Shown here piece by piece: positions 42,901 through 54,900 of a DNA stretch of 64,000 nt. Under the pieces are notes generated by a model that made no database searches, was not told the origin of the DNA, and was given only the letters and a program-made list of their open reading frames with translations. Source of the stretch: Balanoglossus misakiensis (Eukaryota; Hemichordata); the NCBI GenBank assembly GCA_040954595.2, contig CM082583.2:6882001-6946000 (forward strand), given 5' to 3'. Position 1 is the stretch's first letter. Each line of letters opens with the position of its first letter. A program made the position numbers and the translations under genes.

Positions 42901-45900
42901 TACCGTGCTGTCTGATCGGTTGCCTAGCGACGATCATGAGTTGCCATGGCATTGCGGTGCGAGCATTCAGATCATGCAAGTTTCTGGCTACAGTTTGTGT
43001 GATATCTGGAAATAGAGATTGTCCAGACTTTGGGGAATTGTCTAGAGATTACTACTGATGCGATATTGGATAATTATCGCGTGGTGGAAGACTGCCCTCC
43101 CAGGTAACATGGATTAACTGGGATTAAACATAATGCGATAACGGAATTACAGTTTGCGAAGGATTGTGACTAGTCATGTTAAGTAGATAGTTGTCTGTCT
43201 GTCTGTATATAACAGGGAACGTCGACCTAGATCATTAAGAATTGACAAGATGTAATTAATGGCATGAATTACACACATCTGAAGCTTGCGATCGTGGCGA
43301 TAATACATACCGGCAGAATTGTCAGGCCACTCTGATAATGAGAATTACCAAAATTTATCATTTTAATTGAAATGTTACCCATCAAGTGTTGACAAGTTGG
43401 TTGCGTGAGTGATGCGGCGATATTTATCAGCTTCCCAATCTTAGCAAACTTTCATTTTGTTGGCTGCGTATTCATATCATCTCCAGTGCTGCTATTATTG
43501 AGAAAGTATTCCCATCAGACTTAAATGCAAGTTCATGTTAGTATAGACAGGTTCTGTTGTCAATTCTTATTTTAGAATTAAGCTATGTGTACACCCCTCT
43601 TTTGCAGGGCATTTCCAAAGACACATAATAATTGTTCTGACAATTTCATAGATACATAAATTGCTGGACAGTTTTGCAAACCACTTAGAGGAGCAAAAAC
43701 CTTAATGGGTCTGTCAGTAATTGCCAGGTCTATATAAAAGACATTGACACACTGAATACTCTTTCTGACATCATGTAGTAAATCAGTGATTTTGGGGTCA
43801 CGACACTGCAGTATTGGTCTGATCATGTGACTGTCTTGTGACATGCCATCAGCCAATCAGTGTAGCCCAGAGCTGCAAGGTGAGAGTGTACACATAATTA
43901 AAGACTAAGACTGAGCTGGTGAGTCAATCTCTGTGTAGCCAGCTAGGTCACATACTAGTAAAATTAAAAACAGATATCAAGCAAGGCTCCATTGTATCGC
44001 CATTACTCTGTGAGCAAGATAATTAACTTATATCTGTGACTAAATTCGATCAGGTTAAGTTGAATTACCTCAGATATCAGTGTCAATCAAGGTAAAATAA
44101 CAAGCATGAAAATCACATTTGGAATTTATGCAATTAGAGGCTTTCTATTCAAGGTGACGGGGTCAAGAAATACCCTTCCCTTGTTTTCTATGAGATTCTC
44201 ACAAGAGCAAGCGACATGCTTGTCTTGACGATAAAAATGATTGGTTCTGGCATTTTTACATGTGGGCCACACGTGAACACAGTAATTGCACCTTCCCAGT
44301 CCTTTAAAGCTGGAGATGTCAGTTTTCACTTCCTTGTCAAAAACGACGAATTTGACATCTCGGCAGTCACATGACAGACGAATCTGTCATCTAAACCGGC
44401 CAGCTCCTGAGTGAAACAGCTCAGCTTAATGGCCTGAAAATAAATCCTACCCTGGCCACACTGAATACTTTACAAAATCATTTCCTGTCTTCTGACAAGT
44501 GATTTTTTCCGCCGGATTCGAGATGTTTCCTCTGAACTTGTCAGCAATCTGAGACATGAATCATATAAAAAGAAGACATTATGTGTTGTGTCATTGTCCT
44601 TTTCGGATAAAAACCTCTCAGCTGCAGTGATATCTCACGACTTTTGATGCCATGTCAAGTATTGATGTCTTTATTCTCACTGTATTTCTCGCATATGTGT
44701 ATCTTACAGGTCTGTGAATGGTATGTATCGCATTGGACTCTTTGCTCTCAAAGACATTTCACCTGGTGAAGAAATTACCTATGATTATAATTTCCATGCC
44801 TTCAACCTAGAAACACAGGTAAGCAAACAAAGCACTCAAGTATTACGTTTCTAATGCTCATTTGCCAAAGTTTGATCTGAAATGAACCAATTGTTTCCTC
44901 AACTATGAGCTTGTGTTTTGTCTGTTCTCTGCCAAACTCATCATTGATCATTTGCCTGACTTGATTGATTTATCCATGTGCCAAAGTTTGATGAGCCTTG
45001 TGCCGTATCCACAAATCTGCATACATGTATGCGACATAGCAATGTGGGTCGTTATCTGGATGATAGCATCAGTCCTTGAATGATGATGCCTTGATTGCTG
45101 ACGTTTGCAGCATCATCAACTGTCCCGGTATCGCATTGAATTGATTGGCTGAGGGTCGTTTCTGTAAGAATGATATATTCTCAGGGGAATAAGATTTCAG
45201 CTCAAGACAAAGATGATATGCACTACAGGTGGAGTGATTCGTGTTTTCAGTTTTACGTTCAATATTTGAAGTGTGGTGTATTTCCAGTTGCATAAAAACA
45301 TTTTGTACGATAACCCTTAACCCTTTCACCCCCAGTTCCCTATTTAGAGGTCCAACTTTACCATAGAAAACAATGGCTTTGGACTGAACTATGACGGTGA
45401 AAGGGTTAAAATTGACCACAGAGCCCTGGTTGCAGTGACCCACGCAGAGTTCATTGTTTCCTCTTGATTTTTGCAATCACAGGAGTAGAAGTGTATTTTC
45501 CAGGCAAGCGTGTGTACTTCCAGTCGGAGCCCATTAGTGATTTAAATGGAGCTTACCCGTGTTTTGAAATCACGGCAACCAATTTCCTGTGAAGTGTAAA
45601 AAGTAATGCGCGAGCGTGCAGCTACATTACACCAGCCATTTGAATACAGGAAACGCCGTGATTGAGCTCTGCCAGACGACCCCCTCTCAGCCAATCACAT
45701 TTGTACCTATGATTGCGAAAACGCTCTCGTGTCATTACGGAAAACTAACGCTCAGGTTGTGTGAAGTGCGTGACAATTGTACCCCCAGTTGGCGCTGACA
45801 AGAAAGGGAATGTTTTCTGATAACGCTTTACGAGCGAGGTACCTGGATTATGTCCTTTGTGGTAAATTTGGCGCCGTCTTTCTGAATGTGTTTACAGCAA

Positions 45901-48900
45901 TCCTACATCTCCTGTGAATACATTAGCTGAAATTATTCCAACAAGGCAATGTCTGTCTCCCTAATGACACTCAGTCATATTTTTTGTATTAAAACACAAT
46001 AAGAGTATGAATGTTCCAGATGCATAATCTCAAAAGAACTGAAAGCAAACTCTGCTTATGATTTTCACGCGTATCCCATACATCAGAATTTCATCTAGTG
46101 TCATTCTGTGCTCTGAACTTCGATAAATACCGAGGAAGTTGAAAGCACCCAAGGGACATATTAATAGGAATAATTTTCCTCCTGCTACTGGCCATATATT
46201 AAAATTCATGAAGATTTGTCCATAAATCGTACTTATAGCGATAGCGTCAGTGGCAAACAGTATCGCTGCATCTGATGAACTGGCAAATTGACATTCAGAC
46301 AGTATTTGGCTTACTGTCACACACTAAATGAGCAATCCAGAATCTTAGCTAATTCAAGTCTCATATGAAAACAATAAACATGATGTTTGTCAAGCCTATT
46401 CTATGCCAAATGCTTATCACTTGTTTATGGTTTGTATTTATCTCGTCTCATCTTGCAGCAAGAGTGTTGGTGCGGGAGTGAAAAATGCCGAGGTTTCATC
46501 GGTGGCAAATCCCAGAAGTTGAACGGCGCATTCAAGAAAGATAAGAAGAGGGTGGGAAGGCCTCCCAAAGATCAAGACAAACGCAAATCCAAGGAAGGAA
46601 TTAAGAAAAGGGTAATTACACTTGAGTCTTTCTTATTGCCATCATTTAGTTTGCAATACTGTGTTTTGCATCTCCATGACAACATGTGCCTCTGATGAAA
46701 TTTATTCAATGTAAATAACACTTGATATGAGAAGTTCTGTCATGTTTAAAGTTGTGTCACAGTGGAAGATGACTATTTTTAAAAACACTGACACTCATTT
46801 AGATATTATGCTGAAATATATCCACCATGCCCCTGTTAGTTGACAATATGTGCATGTGTCTTTGCAATCATCAGGAGAGTAATCGCGAAGACAGTCCGTT
46901 AAAACCCCAACACATTCACCTGCCCAAGCCGCTGTCGGTGCGGGAAATGAACATGGCCGCCGACAACCACATCTTCCTGCTGAGAAACATCGAGAAAGTC
47001 AAACGGATGAAGGAGAGACTGCTGAAGGCGAAGAACAACAACGGTCTCAACGGATTGGTCCAGAGAAGTGGACAAGGTAATACAAAAAGTAGGCACATTT
47101 TATTTTTTTATCTCAGTGAATTCATTTGATTTATTTTATCAGGTGTCTTTAAGTAGCGTTCCTTTTTTGCCTTCGCCCAAACGACATCTCACTATTGACA
47201 CAAATCATTGCTGTAATTACCGCATACATATGCATGGTGTACATAAGCTCTCCAGGGTTGTATATTTCATGTGTCCATGACAGTGTGAGTCACATTAAAC
47301 TGTAAATAATCTGCTGATTGGGTGACAGCCACGTTTCTTGACATACACATGTACCACCCCCTTTGCCCCAAGTACGGTACTAACGGCATACATGCTAAGT
47401 GTACGTGACAGCCCTAGTACAATGTATTACTCCACGCTTTAGTCCAGTTCCATAAACTACATGTAGACCACTGGACGTAGTTCTACAAAGAAGGCTGCTG
47501 ATTTTAATTGAAAAGAGATTGTGCTTTAGTTTCTGGTTTTTACCCTATTTTTGCTTAGAATAGTAGGAATTCATCTAGTGGGTGTTGACATTTATGGCTA
47601 CTACATGTTTTCTGCTGTACAGATTCTGAGAGCCTTAAATCATTAAAATACATTTCAATGATTTGTCATAAAATGTCTTCCATCAGTATTAAGATCTGTA
47701 ACCTTTAAAAAAGCATAAATCACACAAAGTGTTTTTTCCGTGGCACATGATCTTTATCTTGTTGTATCAGTTTTATTACGATACTTGTCTACTTTCACAT
47801 TTCCATACTTGTGTATGGAATATGAAATTGAATGTAGTGATAATATATGGGGTGATAGGGCAATCACAGCTGCTGTGTGTGCAATGAAAATGTCATGCAT
47901 GAATATTCTCAGTGAAAACCACACATCATGGAAAAGTTATAGTAGCGATATATCACAAGCAAATTGCAAATTTTCTCTCTCTTTCTTGTCTCTACTTGCA
48001 CATTTCATGGTAGCTAAATTTCAATAAAGATGACAGTGCACCTTTAATGTTTTATCTCCACGGTGCCTATTTTGTTTGACAGACGTTTTCATGGCTCAGT
48101 TCACCGCTCTGAAGACGTCTCGTTCGGTGAAGACGAGACGTCTGGCTGCCGCGGAAGAGAACATTGAAGTGACCAAGATCGCCAAGCTGGCTCAGATTTT
48201 CAAGGAGATCTTCAGCATTGTCTGTGAAGTCAAAGACCAAGATGGCCGCCTCATTGCCACTCCGCTCATGAATCTTCCCTCCAAGAAAAGGTGAGGTTAG
48301 ATGCCTTTAGCATCTGCCGAATTTTGTTATCTTTGGTCATCTAGGAAAAATACAAATCAGTTATAAATAAATAATCCTGGAAAGTTGTGGAATGACTTTG
48401 TGTGTATGGACACTGCAGGAATCAAAATAATTAAATGAAATAGAAAATGACGTAGGTACATAAAACAATTTAAGACTATTAAACAATTGACAATTACAAA
48501 ACTCTATATAGTTTAAAATTTGATGAATAAAATATTGCATATTGAAATGTTCATCACATTTATCTTGTACATTACAGCCTCCACTGTGGTCGCTGGGTTT
48601 GAACCACATGAATATAATTGCTAAAACCATCATTGCATGTGTCACAGCCATTGTCATAACTTTGATCTCTCAGCCATGAGCCCATCAATACACTTTGCCA
48701 CCATTTGTCGCTCATGGCGATGTCTCTCAGCAGGAATCAAGATTACTACGAGAAGATCCCCGACCCGATCGACCTGAACACCGTGGAACAGAGCATCATG
48801 ACGGGACAGTACAAAACAGTGGAAGCCTTTGAAGAGGATGTCATGAGGGTGTTCAGAAACGCTGAGGTAATCACGCTGAGGTTTTTGCTGATTTTGTCAC

Positions 48901-51900
48901 AGAGATCGACATTATTCACGAACGTTTGAGACGCTCCAATAAAATGGGAATTTGTTATCAGAGCATAGAAAAACTGACATTCAGTGTAAATACCTCATTC
49001 TGTTCTCGACTTTCAGAAATACAACGGCAAGAAGTCGGATATGGGTAAAGATGTGACTAAACTGAGAAAAAGTTACCAGACTGCCAAATCTGATGCTTTG
49101 TACCAGTTAGAAGAAATTCTAGGCGAGGGGTCGATAGATGGAGACTCTACTACTGGTGAGTAATCCATGCGCTGTATATCTTGGATTTTGTCCACAAAAG
49201 TTTTTCATCCAAGATGCTATAGTGAGAGGGGATTTGTGTTCTTTTGCCCACGGTGTTTTTGGAGATTAGGAATTACTTTTTAGGGACTTTGTAATGATAC
49301 AAAAACCTGTTCCACTGTGCTGACTGTAAAGCCTCCTTCAGTATTTCAAGAGTGAGATTGCCAACTTGAGGAATCCTGCAGCCTTGCAGCTTGAAGTCTT
49401 AGTAATCCAGCATCACATATTGAAAATGAATTATATGATTGTAGTCAAACACGATGAATTCGGCCCATGGAGTGAAACCATGCAATGACTGGAAGTATGT
49501 TAACATGCATCTGATGTTAGTTCATACGCATTATTCGGTTGACTTGTGATATTGTACCGTTCTTTAATCTGATTGGTTATCCTGATGTCACATGACTAGA
49601 CTGCCGAGAGAAACAGGAAGAGGAGGAAGAAGAGGAGGAGGTGATACGATGTTTATGTGGTCTCTATAACGACGAAGGATTGATGATACAATGCGACAAG
49701 TGCTTGGTAAGTTCTCAGAAATTGAAAACATGCTATTGTACAAAGCAACGCAATTACTGATAGTGAATGTTACAAGGAATGAAAGTGTCAAGTAATGCTT
49801 TCTCGGTCTGAAATCGGAGTACCGCCAACTGGTGTTAAATATGCAATAATAATAATTCGTCATTCGAGGTGATATGATACATGACGTCAATTTGTATTTG
49901 TATGACATTTCTAATGGTTTCTCTGCCCACGTAGGTATGGCAACACTGTGATTGTGTGGGCGTGTCAGGGAGTGTGGAACATTACCTTTGCGAGCTGTGC
50001 GATCCGAGACCAGTGCCTCAGGTAAGAAACGTGATGGTTCTCTCAGAGCTTTAGCAGTTACAGCTGATGAATGACAAAATGTGTATTGCTGCAATATACT
50101 GCTAAGATACAACATCACTTACCCATCCATATACAAACAGAAATCCCAGTACAACATGAGTTGATTTTCATGGTGGACTTTCTCAATATGTCAAAATAAT
50201 TGAAAGTTTGAGCCTTTTAGTACTGTTACTTCTTGAAAAAAATGGGAAAAAATAACAACAGTAGGGTCACGTGAAGGTTCTACCTGGTGATAGATAATGT
50301 GGTATTTGAGATGATCAACAGGTTATTTGATGTGCTGATGACAATGTTGAACTTCACTGCGTATTTCAGGAAATCTGTATGGTTCCCCAACCGCACTACG
50401 CCACCCCTGGCTGTATCTATTACCTGTGCCTTATGAGAGATGACCTCAAGGTCAAGCAAGGTAAACCCACAAAAAATTAATTTCAATCTTCTAATGGACC
50501 AGCTATATTGTAACTGGGCTACACATGCAGATGTTAGGACCATCTGCAGATCTAGTCTTTCGCATATGATCCAGAATTATACACTGCCCCTACCTTCCCA
50601 GTATATACAGAGTCTAGTGACACGCAGAGTCAGTTTAGTGACATGCGATGAACTCAGAAGCTGATAACCTGATATAAACCCTGCTGAGAAAGGTGATGTA
50701 ACTGGCGTCTCCTTGAAGTCTGTCTCGAAGTGTTTTTCTATTAATCGGACATAAGGTGATTTTAGTCAAGGAGAGGTAGTGTGCTCTTACTGCGTAATTA
50801 ACCCTGGCTGAATAGAAGCTTACATGTAATCAACAGAGGATCAGATTCTGTGATTGAATTCAAGGGGATGCCCGTTACATCATCTTTCTTAGCAGGGTTA
50901 TCTGGCCATTATCTTAAACATGCTGTCCTAGACTTGTTTTTTGACAGTCAAGAAAACACTGGATAGATTCTAGGTTTAGCGATAACTTGTTTTTGACGAT
51001 GTAAAAGTACTTGTGTCGATGTTACTGATTGGCGCTCTTTCTAACTAGATTTGTCGATGTACTGGGAAATATTGTCCTTCTTTTTCCATGATAATTCAGT
51101 GTCAATTTCCTTACAACATGTTGAAACATCCCATTGATTTGGGGGGGGGGGGGGGGAAATCTGCAAATAATTTATAGAAGCGAAGTCATGAAATTCGAGA
51201 TTTTCCAAATTACTGATCACTATCCCTGATATTCAAAATATCAACGTCAGCAATGGTTTCATCTTACCAGATAATGATCCAATTTTATTGAAAACAACAG
51301 GAAATAAACGTTCTGCTTTTTATCTCTGTGACCTTTTTTTTGGGCGTTTCAGGAGATTGTGTTTATCTGATCCACGACAATTCCCAGCGGCGTAATCCGG
51401 ATGGCACGCCAATGCGGGCGTCAGCCAGGATATCATCCAATATCAGCCGGGATAAGCTGGATGTCTTCAGAGTGGAAAAACTGTGGAAAAATGAAAAGTA
51501 AGTTTCCCACGCTCACAATAATCTTATAGATTATCGCACTGCTGTGAAAATGCTTCCTTCTCCCCCGTTTATACTTTATTCATGGTTTACTTTAAGGCAT
51601 GTAATATTTTATTTTTTCCTTGAATTATGAACATTCATGACGCGGTCTTGCTACAGTTTCCGTGGCAACTTAATTGGCCTCAGACGATTTGCTTTGAATT
51701 CTCATCACATTCCACCTGTGTTGTATTCGGAAGTAATTTCAGATGTCCCAGTAACTTGGGGCAGCGAAACTGCAAATACATTCCTATAAACTGAAAGGAC
51801 TGCTGTATTATTTTTTTAATTAAAAAAACATCCCCTGATGACTGTCTAGGTGTCGAGTAAAAATCTGGATTCAAATAAATGGCAGTGGTGGATGTATAAT

Positions 51901-54900
51901 GTTTCAATTTTATTTACGACCGACTTTAGTGTTTTTGCATTATCTTTGACTGTTTTGTCAATCTTCAAAAGTACACGCACACCCATCTAAAAGTGAAATC
52001 GTCAACCTTGTCGCGTTCTATGAAATGACCTGCATGGGCAGAGCTTTAATTGAGTTAACCCTGCTAATCCAATTGAACACAGCTTTCAAGTGTAGATGCA
52101 GTGAGCGTCTAGACTTTTTGAATGCACCGTTACTTTGTTTGACTTGCGCTGATGAACGTAATCAAAAGTGTATTAGGCTCATGACTGGCGCCATGTGCTG
52201 TTGACTGTGGAATAAAAGAGAATCTCCAGAGACTGACACAGACTGCTCTATATATAATACACTCGTACAATTTTGAGTGACACCTAGTGACCCCTGACGA
52301 CAGAGTTCAAATCCTACTATTTCTGATTGTTTTCATAATTTGGATATTACTGTTTCTCCTGGCCAGCTTTGTCTGCAGTAATTTTGTAAGCCCATATATG
52401 ATTGGTTGATAATACCAAACACTCATTTTGACAACCAATCGAATCAAATCAGACCTATGTGATGTGATATTCCTCAAGAACTGTAATCTGTAATGAATAG
52501 TCAATTTTGACACAAACAACCAAGACAGACTTACTTTTTTGCTCACCAGTTAGACACGATATAAATAAAGTGATTTCTTCTTTCATTTTGCAGAGGAGAT
52601 CGATTTGCTTTTGGTCATCACTACTTCCGACCACATGAGACACATCACACACCGTCCAGAAAGTTCTACCATAATGAGGTGAGACCACATTTTACCAGAT
52701 CAACTCACCAAATTTCATTACAGAGCACTCTAGAGTTGTTTGGTTGCTCCAGGTCACAAACACCCAGATTAAAATTTGTGAATAAAACACACATACACAA
52801 AAATAAATCATATTTTTGCTATGTTTACTTGCAAATAAGTGTTGTATGTTCTATCTAATTTTAAAATCCATATTTTGTTCTGGTTGTATCCAGCTGTTCC
52901 GTGTGCCCTTGTACGAGATCATCCCCTTGGAAGCTGTTGTTGGTTTGTGCTGTGTAATGGATCTGTACACCTACTGCAAAGGTAATGCCCCGATTCACAT
53001 GAAATGAAAAGTTTAATCGGGTTATAATTCCCTAAAAGACAATATCGATGTCAAAATATATATTACTTGCAGAGAGTTCACAGGGTGTGTATTAAGGGAG
53101 AAACAGCAAAAAATGTGATTTTCCGTAAAGCAGGAAAAATGTAGAGAGAGATGAGAGTACTGTACCTTGGGTCAGAGGACCTAAGTTAGTGAGAATAAAT
53201 CTAATCTCTCTCTTACTGTATTTGGGTTCAGTGATGTATGGTTTATGCTTCTCAAAAGATTTTCTTTTATTGTGTAAGACATGATTGAAGCAATTTCGTA
53301 CATCAGATAGTAATTTAAATTACCCCCCGAAATCCAAATACTATAAATGGAATCGTAAAAATCATGGATGATAATTTCAGGCATAAACACAGAGAAATCC
53401 GCATGAGATGATACTGCTCATGAAATTTCGTGGAAAGGTTACGAGATGAGCAGCAGGGTTGTGAATGATCATCCTCTTTCAATGATAGTGATAAAAAGCC
53501 AGGTACGGTGGCCCCTAAGTGCCGTGAACCACCCCAGCTATCTATCACCACTTGACTGCCAGTGTGAAAATGAATGACTCGGTTCCGGGTAACCTAATAA
53601 GCTGGTTTGAATGGCTCCCTGACGGCAGAAGGCAATTGACAGCGGGGCAAGCTCATTTGGCATGGATGGTGTGTGTTAGGTCGCGTATCTGGCGAGTCAG
53701 ATTTACTGAATTGAAATGTTATTTCGAAGGTCAATTAGCAGAAACGGTTGTAAATGAGCGCTGGCTGCCAACGCGATAAACATCTCGGCTCACTCCGGCT
53801 ACATTTAACCACTTGACCTTTTGGCGAGTAGATTTCCCGGGCAAGTTTTTCCCAGAACCGACTTTGATGGATGGTGATCGGAGTTGTTCACTCAAGCCCG
53901 GCACGTATCCCCGTGATCACCGAAAAACAGCGCCTGCCTTAAAATCGATCTGATATTCACATCAGTGTCGCTGTCAAGCGAATAGAATAGTAATACCTGA
54001 GACGATAGCGGATAAAGCACGCAGATAAGCATTTGACACCAACTTCTAAACATCCCAGCATCTTCATTGATATTCATGACATCAGGTGACTTTATCTGGG
54101 TCAGATGATGTCTAGGTGTTTAACATTCCGCAATGTGAAGCGCCACTAAAAGAAAACCGATATTCTGATACATCTCAGATAAAGTCGTTACCGAATTTGT
54201 TTTGACCATTTGTGTGTTTGTTACTATCATTTGCTGTTAGTGGCTTTTAAAGTAAGACTCGTTAATGAAATTTATGGCCGGGCTTCGTTTCTGCCGCATG
54301 TGCTCTGGAAGTTAAAGATCTTAAATCGACGGAGGTGTTTTATTGCAGTGTCACATGAACTAGAAAAATTCAGAAACAAATGGTTGCAATTGTTCGAGAG
54401 GTTAAGGGGACAGATTTTCCATCTCCTGACATTATTTTGTGCTCTTTTTCAATTATGAAAAGTTTGTTATTATTCATGTTGTGATTAGTGAAACATTGTT
54501 CAAAGATAATTTGGCACCACTGTACCCTTTATTTTAGCATAGATAAAAATGCATTGAAAACACAAATACTGTACGTTTCAACATGGAATTAAGCCTTGCA
54601 TAGAATCCTCCTCAACCAGTGGGATTGACTGGCATGATGTTAATCTGTTTTTGAAATTTGTTATTTTTTACATTTTGCAGGCAGACCTATTGGATACAAG
54701 GAACAAGACACATACATCTGTGAATATCGTCTAGATAAAACTGCTCACCTCTTCTATCCAATTGGCAAGACTCGTTATCCAGTTTGTACCAAATCATATG
54801 CCTTTCAGAAGTTTGAGAAGAAAATCTGGCCTAAGAAAACTTACTCAGTGAGTGGATGTGAAATACCCATTTACTATCATACTTTAGTAGAGTCCCATAG

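Larger units (their letters stand above)
34781..44709 (+). other. ASH1L intron 7, splits the SET domain
   Basis: 9.9 kb, the longest intron seen between coding exons. It contains a 1.9-kb repeat element with a 237-bp tandem array (35835-37757), one MITE A copy (39413-39497) and a GC-rich patch with an 18-bp duplication (about 41860-42130). I see no gene in the rest. Confidence 0.85.

Noticed and set aside
52290-52330. tRNA-like TTCAAATCC box
   Set aside because: No matching A box, acceptor stem or cloverleaf could be drawn around it.
53552-53779. 75-codon ORF in the BAH-region intron
   Set aside because: It uses a non-ATG start, lies within an intron with consistent flanking phases, and resembles nothing known.
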